From contig QAYZ01000008.1 in the NCBI GenBank assembly GCA_003054655.1, forward strand, positions 1-64,000: a stretch of DNA of 64,000 bases, written 5' to 3'. The stretch is from Spartobacteria bacterium LR76 (GTDB taxonomy: Bacteria > Verrucomicrobiota > Verrucomicrobiia > Chthoniobacterales > Terrimicrobiaceae). Below are positions 54,358 to 62,440 of this stretch, in pieces (the stretch's first letter is position 1; each line of letters starts with the position of its first letter). Under the pieces are notes generated by a model. It was not told the origin of the DNA. It ran no database searches and was given only the letters and a program-made list of their open reading frames with translations. A program made the position numbers and the translations under genes.

Positions 54358-56525
54358 TCGTCGCTGCCGGAGCGCTGGCCGTCACAGGTTATGCGGCTTG
54401 GGAGCTGGCAATACATTTTGCCCCGCTCCCGCGCACGATCGATGATCCGCCGGTTGCCACTCCGGTGCTGGAGGACATGCGCGGAACGCCCTTTGCCGTC
54501 ATTCCCTCCGCGACGATGCGCGCGGCGACGCCGGTCTCTCTCCGCGACATGGGACGCTGGCTGCCCTGGGCAACCGTGGCGATCGAAGACCATCGTTTCT
54601 GGGAACATCACGGTGTCGATTTCTACGCGACCACAGGCGCAGCGCTGCGAAACCTGCGCAATGGCACGATCATATCGGGCGCGTCGACCATCACCCAGCA
54701 GGTGGTGAAGCTCGCCAGCCGCCGCGAGGGCCGCGCCCCCCGCGCCAAGGTGCGGGAGGCCTTCGGCGCGATGAAGCTCGAGCAGCTCTGGACGAAGCAG
54801 CAGATCCTCGAGTCGTACCTGAACCGTATTGACTACGGCAACCGCCGCTTCGGGGCCGAGGCGGCGGCGCAGGCGTACTTCGGCAAAAAAACCGCAAACC
54901 TCTCGCTGGCCGAGGCTATCTTCCTTGCTGGCCTGCCTCAATCGCCCACCCGGTTGAATCCATGGCTGCGCCCCGATGCCGCCATGGCTCGATACCAGCT
55001 CAATGTCACCCGGCTTGATCGGCAGGGGTTACTCCCGGAAGGAGCCAGCGCCAGGGAACTGCTCGCCCATCCGCCCAGGGTCTCGCGCAACGATCCGCCC
55101 GCGCTCGCGCCCTACTTTGCCCGCATGGTGCCGACCAACGGTCAGCCACGCATCCGCACTTCGCTCGACCTCGATCTCCAGGCCGCGGCAGAGCGCAGGC
55201 TCAAGGATCACATCGATCAGGTCGGCGGAGCCGGGGTGGGAGATGCCGCCATCGTGGTGATCGACAATGCCACGGGAGAGATTCGCGCCCTTGCCTGCGG
55301 AGGCAAGGCCGGACAAAGCGCGATCAACTCCGCGTTGGAATCCCGCAGTTGCGGATCGACGCTGAAGCCCTTCCTGTATTTGCAGGCCATCGATTCACGC
55401 GCCTTCACCGCCGCGTCGCTCCTGCCGGACACGCCGGATGCCATCTCCGAGCACTACGAGGACTACGATCCGCAGAACTACTCGACGACTTACCTCGGCC
55501 CCGTGCGCCTGCGCGACGCGCTGGGAAATTCCCTCAACGTCCCCGCCGTCGTAGCCCTGAGCCGCCTCGGAGCGCGCGAGACCTTCCAGCACTTGAATCG
55601 CTGGGGGCTGTGGTTTCCCCAGGGCTTCGATGCCTACGGGGCGGGATTTATTCTCGGCAACGTGCCGGTCCGGCTCGTCGATCTTGCGGCGGCGTATGCG
55701 GGGATCTCGCGGGGCGGTCAGGGTTGGCCGGCAAGGGTGGTTCCGTCCGCGCCCGTGGAATCCCGCGAGGCCGCCTCGCCCGAAGCCTGCGCCATCATCG
55801 CTGATGTGCTTTCCGACAACTCGGCCCGCCTGTGGAGCTTTGGTAATGCCTCCCCACTGAATGTCGGCCCCCGCACGGCAGTGAAGACAGGAACAAGCTC
55901 CGGATTCCGCGACGGATGGTGCGTTGGGTTCAATCGCGAGCACACCGTCGCCGTCTGGTCGGGAAACCTCGATGGCCGCCCCATGGGCGAGTTGCTCGCC
56001 GTACGTTCCGCCGCACCGCTCTGGGCTGCGATGATGAAACATCTTTACGCCTCGGGGGACCATCCGCTGCCCGAGCCGCAGCCTTCCGAAAAGTTGCATT
56101 CTGTTGCCGTCGCCAAAGAAACCGGGCTCCTCCCGCGGCCGAATGAGCCTACCGTGAAAGAATGGTTTCTTGCCGGAACAGAGCCTAAGGAAAACGCCGC
56201 CGACTGGTACGATGCCAGCGGCACATTGATATTGCCGAAAGAATATGCCGCATGGTGTGCCAGCCCGCAGAATCGCCTCGGTGCAAAGCTCCGCCCAGGG
56301 AAACTGGCGATCCTGTATCCTCGCGAGGGCGCGGTCTTTGCCCTCAATCCACACCTGCCAGCGGGCCAGCAGGTGCTTCCTTTGAAAAGCTCCTGGCCGA
56401 ACTGCGAGTGGTTTCTCAACGGGAAGAAGCTCGCGACTCCCGAGGTGCCGCTGGCGCGCGGCGAATGGACGCTCACCGCCCGCGAAGCCGGGGAGGAAGC
56501 GGTCGCCCGCTACTCGGTCGAGTGA
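54336..56525 (+). CDS. pbpC: Penicillin-binding protein 1C
   Basis: 729-residue bifunctional class A PBP. An N-terminal membrane anchor precedes the glycosyltransferase domain (AIEDHRFWEHHGVDFYATTG, GASTITQQVVKL, YLNRIDYGNRRFGAEAAAQA). The transpeptidase domain has the catalytic Ser341 in STLK, the SLN motif in GNSLNVPAV, and KTGTSSGFRDGW at 517. A C-terminal BiPBP_C-type domain ends with LNGKKLATPEVPLARGEW. The start overlaps the macroglobulin gene by 22 bp and the 3' end overlaps the antisense toxin gene by 16 bp. The pairing with alpha-2-macroglobulin supports the PBP1C assignment. Confidence 0.95.
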   Translation: MRRRLRVIVAAGALAVTGYAAWELAIHFAPLPRTIDDPPVATPVLEDMRGTPFAVIPSATMRAATPVSLRDMGRWLPWATVAIEDHRFWEHHGVDFYATTGAALRNLRNGTIISGASTITQQVVKLASRREGRAPRAKVREAFGAMKLEQLWTKQQILESYLNRIDYGNRRFGAEAAAQAYFGKKTANLSLAEAIFLAGLPQSPTRLNPWLRPDAAMARYQLNVTRLDRQGLLPEGASARELLAHPPRVSRNDPPALAPYFARMVPTNGQPRIRTSLDLDLQAAAERRLKDHIDQVGGAGVGDAAIVVIDNATGEIRALACGGKAGQSAINSALESRSCGSTLKPFLYLQAIDSRAFTAASLLPDTPDAISEHYEDYDPQNYSTTYLGPVRLRDALGNSLNVPAVVALSRLGARETFQHLNRWGLWFPQGFDAYGAGFILGNVPVRLVDLAAAYAGISRGGQGWPARVVPSAPVESREAASPEACAIIADVLSDNSARLWSFGNASPLNVGPRTAVKTGTSSGFRDGWCVGFNREHTVAVWSGNLDGRPMGELLAVRSAAPLWAAMMKHLYASGDHPLPEPQPSEKLHSVAVAKETGLLPRPNEPTVKEWFLAGTEPKENAADWYDASGTLILPKEYAAWCASPQNRLGAKLRPGKLAILYPREGAVFALNPHLPAGQQVLPLKSSWPNCEWFLNGKKLATPEVPLARGEWTLTAREAGEEAVARYSVE

Positions 56526-56788
56526 TCGGGCTTGCGGTAGTGCTGGCGGAGCTGGAGAAGAACCACCTCGCCGCCCATCTCGCAATAAACCAGCCGATGT
56601 TCCTCACTGATGCGTCGCGCCCAGCAACCCGCGAGCTTTTCGCGGAGAGGAAGGGGACGACCGATGCCCTGGATCGGGTGCTTCTGGATATCGGCGATGA
56701 GATCGTGAATGCGGCGGAGGATCTTGTGATCCGTCTGCTGCCAGTACTCGTAATCCTCCCAGGCGAGGGCGGTGAAGCGGGCTTTCAT
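56510..56788 (-). CDS. yoeB: YoeB/Txe-family mRNA-cleaving toxin
   Basis: 92 residues that align without gaps to E. coli YoeB through position 84: WEDYEYWQQTD, GIGRPLPLREKLAGCWARRI, SEEHRLVY and QHYRK. The catalytic Arg65 and His83 with Tyr84 are kept, but position 46, Glu in E. coli YoeB (PEP), is Leu here (PLP). An 8-residue tail after Tyr84 (RKPDHSTE) is extra, and its codons lie antisense to the end of pbpC. The start overlaps the antitoxin stop (ATGA). It would cut mRNA at the ribosomal A site when freed from YefM; whether it is fully active without Glu46 is uncertain. Confidence 0.92.
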   Translation of the reverse strand: MKARFTALAWEDYEYWQQTDHKILRRIHDLIADIQKHPIQGIGRPLPLREKLAGCWARRISEEHRLVYCEMGGEVVLLQLRQHYRKPDHSTE

Positions 56789-57042
56789 GCTCCGGCTTCG
56801 AGGATACGCTCCTGAGCCTTGCCCTTGATCGTCGAGGCGAAAGCCTTGGTCAGGCGCTTGGCGTTGGCCGGACTGCGCAGGAGGGTGGCGGTCTCCAGGA
56901 GGGACTCGTAGTCATCCATGGAAATCATCACGACAGCCTGGTCACGGTTGCGCGTGATCACGACCGGCTCGCGGTCGGTGCAGACGGTATCCATCGTCGA
57001 CGCGAGATTCTCGCGCGCAGCGGTGTAGGTAAGGACCTTCAT
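56785..57042 (-). CDS. yefM: YefM/Phd-family antitoxin
   Basis: 85 residues. The N-terminal DNA-binding fold is typical (TYTAARENLASTMDTVC, then PVVITRNRDQAVVMIS and MDDYESLLET), and the C-terminal tail from about 60 would neutralise the toxin. It is encoded first in the pair, as usual, allowing autorepression. Its start codon lies within a perfect palindrome (57036-57069), the likely operator. The module sits 48 bp downstream of cobA/hemD on the same strand, so read-through from the haem operon may also express it. Confidence 0.93.
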   Translation of the reverse strand: MKVLTYTAARENLASTMDTVCTDREPVVITRNRDQAVVMISMDDYESLLETATLLRSPANAKRLTKAFASTIKGKAQERILEAGA

Positions 57043-57069
57043 CTGGACAAGATGTTGTCCAGATGAAGG
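57036..57069 (-). promoter_or_regulatory. Perfect palindrome over the antitoxin start: candidate autoregulatory operator
   Basis: Arms of 15 bp, CCTTCATCTGGACAA and TTGTCCAGATGAAGG, flank a 4-bp GATG centre. On the minus strand the first 7 coding bases (ATGAAGG) lie inside one arm. The TGGACA/TGTCCA cores are similar in size and spacing to those of known YefM operators. It could also form an RNA hairpin that hides the start codon or stops read-through from hemD. Confidence 0.75.
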
Positions 57070-57090
57070 CGCGTCAATCTTTAGCGACGG

Positions 57091-58605
57091 CTATCCCTCG
57101 GAAACCACGTATTTCGTGATCGCTTTCACGAGGCCCGGGATGTCGTGCTGGGGAGCCTCCACATCGACCTCCAGGCCCAGTTTGCGCACGGTCTTGGTCG
57201 TAACCGGGCCGATGCTCGCCACCCGGAGCTTTTCGGGAAGCGGGAGCTTGAGCGCGGCGAAATTTTCCGCCGTCGACGAGCTGGTGAAGGTGATCATGTC
57301 CGCTCCCTCTTCCCGGAAGCGCTTGATGCCGCCGCTCACATCGTCAGTTTCCGGGACGGTACGATAGGCGACCGCCTCGTCCACGATGGCCCCGAGCTTG
57401 GTCAACTGGGTCGCCAGCACCTCGCGAGCCCCTTCGGCGCGGGCGAGGAGGAACTTCAGGTTCTCCACGCTCGTCTCCTTCTGGAGTTCGTCGATGATCG
57501 CCTCGGCCACGTATTTCTCCGGCTGCACGTCGACCTGTAAATGGAAGGCTCGTACACGATCGGCGGTGGCGGGCCCGATGGCGGCAATACGCGCTCCGCC
57601 GAGGTCGCGGGCATCGCGGTAGATTTCAAAGAACGCCTTGAAGAAAGCATCCACGCCGTTCGGGCTGGTGAAGACGATCCAGTCGTAAATATGCGCGTCG
57701 GCCACGAGTTCGTAAAACTCGCGCTTGTTCGGCGCGGGCTCGATGCGAATGGTCGGCATCTCGTAGGCATCGGCTCCGAGTTCGCGGAGCTGACGGACGA
57801 GCTCGCCCGCCTGCTGGCGCGTGCGGGTGACCGCGATGCGCTTGCCAAAGAGCGGGAGCTTTTCAAACCAGTTCAGCTTGTCGCGCAGGTTGACGACCTC
57901 GCCGAAGACGGCGACCGCCGGGGCTTTGAATTCCAGCACCTTTGCCTTGGCCGCGATGTCGCCCAGCGTTCCGGTGAGGGTTTCCTGCTCCGGCGTGGTG
58001 GCCCAGCGGATGAGCGCCACCGGCGTATCTTTCGGCATTCCGGCTTCGGCCAGACCTGCCGTGATTGCGCCCAGCCGCTCGATGCCCATGAGCATGACTT
58101 TTGTACCGGGGGTCTTCGCGATGGCGGAGTAGTCGATGGACGACTCGGTCTTGGTCGGGTCCTCGTGGCCTGTGAAAATCGTCAGCGCCGTGTTGTGCGC
58201 GCGGTGGGTGACGGGAATGCCCGCGTAAGCCGGACCGGCGATGGCCGAGCTGATGCCCGGCACGATTTCAAATTTGCACTTGGCTGCCGCCAGGGCTTCA
58301 GCCTCCTCGCCGCCGCGCCCGAAGATAAACGGATCGCCGCCCTTGAGACGAACGACTGTCTTTCCCTCGAAGGTCTTCTTCACGAGGAGCGCATTGATTT
58401 CCTCCTGCGAGAGAGTGTGAGCGCCGGCCTTCTTGCCTACGTAGATCTTCTCGGCACCCTCGGGAGCCCACTGGGTGAAGAGCGGATTGCTCAGGTAGTC
58501 GTAAACAAGCACGTCGGCCTTTTCGATGCAGGCGCGGCCTTTGAGGGTGAGCAGTCCCGGGTCCCCGGGGCCTGCGCCCACGAGGTAACAGATTCCAGAT
58601 TTCAT
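57091..58605 (-). CDS. cobA-hemD: Uroporphyrinogen-III C-methyltransferase / uroporphyrinogen-III synthase fusion
   Basis: 504-residue bifunctional enzyme. Residues about 1-245 are the SAM-dependent SUMT domain making precorrin-2 for sirohaem/cobalamin (LVGAGPGDPGLLTLKG, VVRLKGGDPFIFGRGGEE, VPGISSAIAGPAYAGIPVTHR). Residues about 255-504 are the HemD domain that closes hydroxymethylbilane (RIAVTRTRQQAGELVRQL, DWIVFTSPNGVDAFF, MITFTSSSTAENFA). The ATG at 58605 overlaps the hemC stop by 4 bp; a longer frame upstream reads antisense-like sequence inside hemC. The fusion is known in several phyla and channels its product at the branch point between haem and sirohaem. Confidence 0.95.
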   Translation of the reverse strand: MKSGICYLVGAGPGDPGLLTLKGRACIEKADVLVYDYLSNPLFTQWAPEGAEKIYVGKKAGAHTLSQEEINALLVKKTFEGKTVVRLKGGDPFIFGRGGEEAEALAAAKCKFEIVPGISSAIAGPAYAGIPVTHRAHNTALTIFTGHEDPTKTESSIDYSAIAKTPGTKVMLMGIERLGAITAGLAEAGMPKDTPVALIRWATTPEQETLTGTLGDIAAKAKVLEFKAPAVAVFGEVVNLRDKLNWFEKLPLFGKRIAVTRTRQQAGELVRQLRELGADAYEMPTIRIEPAPNKREFYELVADAHIYDWIVFTSPNGVDAFFKAFFEIYRDARDLGGARIAAIGPATADRVRAFHLQVDVQPEKYVAEAIIDELQKETSVENLKFLLARAEGAREVLATQLTKLGAIVDEAVAYRTVPETDDVSGGIKRFREEGADMITFTSSSTAENFAALKLPLPEKLRVASIGPVTTKTVRKLGLEVDVEAPQHDIPGLVKAITKYVVSEG

Positions 58606-59426
58606 AGCGTGAGGTTTGAAGCGTGTTCGGGCGGGAAGGAACGAAGGGTGACCTTTCCGTTCTCCCAGGTGGCTAGCGCGCCGACCGGCAGGCTGCATCC
58701 GCCGCCGAGCGAGCTCAGGAGCTTGCGTTCGGCGAAGACGCATTGCGCCGTCGGTTCGTGGTGGATGGCGGCCAGCAGGGAAAGCGTATCCGTGTCTCCG
58801 TCGCGGCATTCGATCGCGATCGCGCCCTGGCCGGGGGCGGGGAGCATTTCGGCAATGATGGAAACATGGAGCCCGACGGGCACGATGTCGCCGAGGCGGT
58901 CGAGGCCAGCCTTGGCCAGCACGAGGCCCTGCAGCGTCGGGCTCTCCGCCAGCTTGCGCAGGCGGGTCGGCACGTTGCCGCGTATTTCCTCCACCCGCAG
59001 ATCGGGGCGGACATTCAGGAGCTGGGCCTTGCGGCGCGGACTGGAGGTGGCGACGAGCGCGCCCTCGGGCAAAGCCGTGAGGCCGCCGGGGTATTTGGAA
59101 ATCAGGACATCCGATGGATCGGCCCGCTCCAGGATCGCTCCGAGCGCGAGGCCGGGGGGCACCTCAGTCGGCAGGTCCTTCAGGCTATGCACCGCGGCTT
59201 GAATCTCCCCCCGAAAGAGCGCCTCCTCGAGTTCCTTGGTGAAAAGCCCTTTCTCCAGGCTGCCGGGCGCGGCGAGGCTGACATCCAATCGGGCGTCTCC
59301 CGTGGTCTTGATGATGCGGGTCTCGATGACGAGGCCGGGGTGCTCCTTTTGCAGCAGCGCTGAGGCAAGACGGGTCTGGGCCAGCGCGAGATCGCTCCCG
59401 CGGGTGCCAAATACAAATGAACTCAC
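58602..59426 (-). CDS. hemC: Hydroxymethylbilane synthase, C-terminally short
   Basis: Polymerises four porphobilinogen units to hydroxymethylbilane. 274 residues. Conserved parts: GTRGSDLALAQT, VHSLKDLPTEVP, SSPRRKAQLL, EIRGNVPTRLRKL, and the dipyrromethane-cofactor Cys244 in LGGGCSLPVGA. Only 30 residues follow this Cys, while E. coli HemC has about 70, so much of domain 3 is missing or replaced. The stop is directly coupled to cobA/hemD (ATGA), leaving no room for a lost exon or frameshifted remainder. Function is probably kept, since all catalytic residues I can check are present. Confidence 0.93.
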   Translation of the reverse strand: MSSFVFGTRGSDLALAQTRLASALLQKEHPGLVIETRIIKTTGDARLDVSLAAPGSLEKGLFTKELEEALFRGEIQAAVHSLKDLPTEVPPGLALGAILERADPSDVLISKYPGGLTALPEGALVATSSPRRKAQLLNVRPDLRVEEIRGNVPTRLRKLAESPTLQGLVLAKAGLDRLGDIVPVGLHVSIIAEMLPAPGQGAIAIECRDGDTDTLSLLAAIHHEPTAQCVFAERKLLSSLGGGCSLPVGALATWENGKVTLRSFPPEHASNLTL

Positions 59427-60445
59427 AGTCGGGAAATCTCGTGGTGGTGGCGCAGCCAGTTGACGAAGCTGCGGACGTGGTGGCTGATCATCTGCTCGCA
59501 GCGGACGACTTCGCTCCGGCGCGTCTCAATAGACTGGCGGACGATGCCCTCGAGAGAATCGATGTCGTAGAGGAACACGCCGTCCAGATTGTTCACGGCG
59601 GCTTCCACGTCGCGTGGCACCGCCAGGTCGATGATGAAAAGCGGACGCCCCGGCCGCGCCTTCATCATGGGTGCGAGTTGCTCGTGCCGGACGATGGCGT
59701 GGGGCGCGGCGGTCGAGCAGATCAGGATGTCGATGTCGCCAAAGGCGTTCTGCCAATGATCAAAATGAATGGCCAGACCGCCGATTTCCTCGGCCAGCCT
59801 GGCCGCACGGTCAAAGGTACGGTTGGAAACGATCACGGCCTTGACCCCGCGCGAGACGAGGGAGCGCGCGGTGCGCTCGCTGGTTTCGCCCGCGCCGAGA
59901 ATCATGACGCGCTTGCCGGAAAGGTCACCGAAAATCTTGCCTGCAAGATCCACCGCCACCGACCCGACGGAGGTCGAGCCGCGCGTGATCTGCGTCTCGG
60001 TGCGGACGTGCTTGGCCACGCGGAAGGCGTGCTGGAAGAGCTTGTTCAGGTGGCGCGTGGTCGCGCCCAGCTCGGCGGCGGAGGAATAGGCCTTTTTTAC
60101 CTGCCCGAGGATCTCCGTCTCGCCGATCACCATGGAATCGAGTCCGCTCGCGACGCGGAACAAATGCTGCACGCTGCGGGTGGTGTCGTGAATGTAGAGA
60201 GGGGCGTCGTACCCCGTGCGGTCGCGCATCAAGCCGCGCAGTCCGTCGATGGTGCGCACCGGGCAGATGCTGGAGGCGTAGAACTCCACTCGGTTGCAAG
60301 TGGAGAGGATCACCGCGCCGGAAAGGCCATCGATCGTGCGCACCGCGTCGAGAGTCTCGGCCAGCTCATGCTGGCCGACGGCAAATTTTTCGCGAACCTC
60401 GATGGGGGCGTTTTGATGGTTGAGTCCGGCGCAGAGGATGTTCAT
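59423..60445 (-). CDS. hemA: Glutamyl-tRNA reductase
   Basis: First committed enzyme of the C5 tetrapyrrole pathway, reducing Glu-tRNA to glutamate-1-semialdehyde with NADPH. 340 residues from the ATG at 60445; a longer frame upstream overlaps hemX and is not family-like. Seen: AGLNHQNAPIEVREKFAV, the catalytic-Cys motif ILSTCNRVEFYA, GLDSMVIGETEILGQVK, and the NADPH-binding VMILGAGETSERTARSLV. It is somewhat short because the C-terminal dimerisation helices are reduced (family about 420). Coupled by 4-bp overlaps to hemX upstream and hemC downstream. Confidence 0.95.
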   Translation of the reverse strand: MNILCAGLNHQNAPIEVREKFAVGQHELAETLDAVRTIDGLSGAVILSTCNRVEFYASSICPVRTIDGLRGLMRDRTGYDAPLYIHDTTRSVQHLFRVASGLDSMVIGETEILGQVKKAYSSAAELGATTRHLNKLFQHAFRVAKHVRTETQITRGSTSVGSVAVDLAGKIFGDLSGKRVMILGAGETSERTARSLVSRGVKAVIVSNRTFDRAARLAEEIGGLAIHFDHWQNAFGDIDILICSTAAPHAIVRHEQLAPMMKARPGRPLFIIDLAVPRDVEAAVNNLDGVFLYDIDSLEGIVRQSIETRRSEVVRCEQMISHHVRSFVNWLRHHHEISRL

Positions 60446-61224
60446 GGCCGGGACGAAAGATACTGGATGCCCGGCAGGCTCACGAGCACGAGCACGAACC
60501 CGCATACCGTGAAGAGCGCCAGCCGACGTGGCGGGGCGAAACCAAATTTATGAAGGACGAGGATAAGGGCGTACAGGCCCCAGATCGCCAGCGAAGCGGT
60601 GTATTTCACCTGGTTCACCGCCATCTGGCTGAGCATCCCGGCGGCGAAGGATATGGTCAAAAGTGCGATACCCAGCCAGAGAAGCCGAACGATCGCGGCG
60701 GCGAGATCGGTGATGGGTGGCAGGTTGTAGAGCAGGGACGACACTTTGTGGGCCTTCAGCAGGCGTTCCTGCAAAAGATACATGATTCCGGCCACCGCGG
60801 CCAGTCCCAGCGCGCCATAGGCCACGATCGAGAGGGCGGCGTGGGTTTCGATCCAGGCATTCGTCGCCCGCGCCATCGGCGTCTGGTCGAGCGGGCCCAC
60901 CAGCGCGACAAGGAGCATGAGAAAGGCGAGGGGAGCGGTAAAGGCCCCCAGGAGGGAGAGCCGGTAGGCCGTGCCGACCACCAGATAGATAAGGAGAAAC
61001 GACCAGCTCTGGAAGATCAGGACATCGAAGAGGCTGTTCAGTGGGCAGGAACCCTCGAGCTTGCCGCGCAGGTAGAGAAAGGCGCTCATCAGGGCGAATG
61101 CCACGAGGATCGCGACCACGTTGAAGCGGCCCGGGCGGAAATTCCCGGCCCCGAGCGCGAAGAGCGTATACCCCAGGCTGCCGACCAGGCTGAGGATGGC
61201 TCCGATGAGCAAAATGCGATCCAT
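60442..61224 (-). CDS. hemX: HemX-like CcsA-family membrane protein
   Basis: 260 residues with about eight transmembrane helices, of the cytochrome c assembly (CcsA/ResC/HemX) superfamily. Conserved His in ETHAALSIVAYGAL and in LVLHKFG are present, but the tryptophan-rich WGxxWxWD haem motif of true CcsA/CcmC is absent. With hemA directly downstream (ATGA overlap), this matches the hemX-hemA arrangement of Bacillus, where HemX modulates HemA levels. It could still be the CcsA partner for the distant ResB. First gene of the four-gene tetrapyrrole operon; its promoter should lie in the 59-bp divergent gap. Confidence 0.83.
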   Translation of the reverse strand: MDRILLIGAILSLVGSLGYTLFALGAGNFRPGRFNVVAILVAFALMSAFLYLRGKLEGSCPLNSLFDVLIFQSWSFLLIYLVVGTAYRLSLLGAFTAPLAFLMLLVALVGPLDQTPMARATNAWIETHAALSIVAYGALGLAAVAGIMYLLQERLLKAHKVSSLLYNLPPITDLAAAIVRLLWLGIALLTISFAAGMLSQMAVNQVKYTASLAIWGLYALILVLHKFGFAPPRRLALFTVCGFVLVLVSLPGIQYLSSRP

Positions 61225-61283
61225 GTCTCTCTACTGTGTAAAAAACGTCGCCCGCCGTCTAGTGGAGGCTTACTTTCCCGCGA

Positions 61284-61790
61284 ATGTCCACCTCGCGGAT
61301 GCTTCTGGCCAGCCTTTCCCTCGCGGCGGCGGTCCTCCTTTCCTCCTGCGCCGGGCGTTCCTTGCCGCCCTATGAGAAGCCGATCACGCCCGCCCCGGTG
61401 ATGAAGATCCGCACCACGGCCTATACCCACAGCGAGAGCGACCACCGGAAATATGCCGCCCGCAACGCCCTCGGCACCCAGCTCCAGCACGGCCCGATCA
61501 ACAGCGCCGCCGCTGACTGGTCGCGTTTTCCCGCCGGAACGACCTTCCGCATCGTCGCCACCGGGGAGATTTTCATGGTGGATGACTACGGCTGGATGCT
61601 CTCCGGCACCAACACCATCGACCTCTACAAGCCCGACGGCCGCTCGATGCGGGAATGGGGCGTCCGGCGCGTGACCATCGAGATCATCCAATGGGGCGAT
61701 GTGCGCAAAAGCTACGCCGTGCTCAAACCCCGTGAGAAATACCGCCATGTCCGCCGCATGGTGAAACAGATCGAAGACCGCTACCTATGA
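61284..61790 (+). CDS. 3D-domain lipoprotein
   Basis: 168 residues. Lipoprotein signal ending LLSSC (Cys near residue 22), then a 3D (Asp-Asp-Asp) domain: TTAYTHSESDH at its start, PAGTTFRIVATGEIFMVDDY, and GTNTIDLYKPDGRSM. This double-psi beta-barrel occurs in MltA-type lytic transglycosylases and Rpf/YocH-like wall hydrolases; here it stands alone, so catalytic activity against peptidoglycan is possible but not certain. The C-terminus is basic. It overlaps the VanX-type dipeptidase gene by 4 bp, which supports a peptidoglycan role. Confidence 0.83.
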   Translation: MSTSRMLLASLSLAAAVLLSSCAGRSLPPYEKPITPAPVMKIRTTAYTHSESDHRKYAARNALGTQLQHGPINSAAADWSRFPAGTTFRIVATGEIFMVDDYGWMLSGTNTIDLYKPDGRSMREWGVRRVTIEIIQWGDVRKSYAVLKPREKYRHVRRMVKQIEDRYL

Positions 61791-62440
61791 TCCCCCTTCG
61801 CCGCATTTTGGCCCTCGGCCTGCTTGCCCTTTCCAGTCTCCACTCCACCGAACCCATGCCGCACCTCCTCGTCAACCTGGCCACGATTGAACGACCACCG
61901 CTTGAGGAGATTCGCTACGCGACGACGAATAATTTCACCGGCAAACAGCTCTACCCCTTCCCCGGCGCATACGCCCGGCGCGAGGTCGCCGCCGCCATCG
62001 AAAAGGTGCAGCGAGAACTCGCCGCCGAAGGGCTGGGCCTCAAGGTTTACGACGCCTACCGTCCGCTCTCCGTCCAGCAGCGCATGTGGGACCTCATCCA
62101 GGACGAGCGCTACGTCTCGAATCCGGCGAAGAACAAGGGCCGCCACACCCGCGGCACCGCCATCGACGTGACGCTGGTCGACAAGCTCGGCAACGAGCTG
62201 CCCATGCCCACGACCTTCGACGACTTCACCACCCGCGCCCACCGGGACTCGTCCGAATGGACACCCGAGCAACGCAAAAACAGCCTCCTCCTGGAGGCCG
62301 TGATGAAAAAACACGACTTCATCCCATACCCCTACGAGTGGTGGCACTTCGACTTCGCCGGCTGGGAGAAATACCCGCCCCTCGACATCAGTATCAAAGA
62401 CCTCGCCGACGGGGTGAAGATGGCAACGCCGGTGCCGTAA
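61787..62440 (+). CDS. D-alanyl-D-alanine dipeptidase (VanX/DdpX family)
   Basis: 217-residue zinc dipeptidase of peptidase family M15D. A signal-like N-terminus (RRILALGLLALSSLHS) suggests a periplasmic location. Zinc and catalytic motifs are intact: GRHTRGTAIDVTL gives the His and Asp ligands, and YEWWHFDF gives the catalytic Glu and third ligand His. DAYRPLSVQQRMW is the usual substrate-binding segment. Without vanA/vanH genes or a two-component regulator, recycling of wall D-Ala-D-Ala is much more likely than vancomycin resistance. ATGA overlap with the 3D-domain lipoprotein. Confidence 0.93.
   Translation: MIPLRRILALGLLALSSLHSTEPMPHLLVNLATIERPPLEEIRYATTNNFTGKQLYPFPGAYARREVAAAIEKVQRELAAEGLGLKVYDAYRPLSVQQRMWDLIQDERYVSNPAKNKGRHTRGTAIDVTLVDKLGNELPMPTTFDDFTTRAHRDSSEWTPEQRKNSLLLEAVMKKHDFIPYPYEWWHFDFAGWEKYPPLDISIKDLADGVKMATPVP

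Noticed and set aside
61787-62440. Vancomycin-resistance interpretation of the VanX-type dipeptidase
   Set aside because: No vanA, vanH or VanRS genes; context is a 3D-domain wall protein, so peptidoglycan recycling is more likely.
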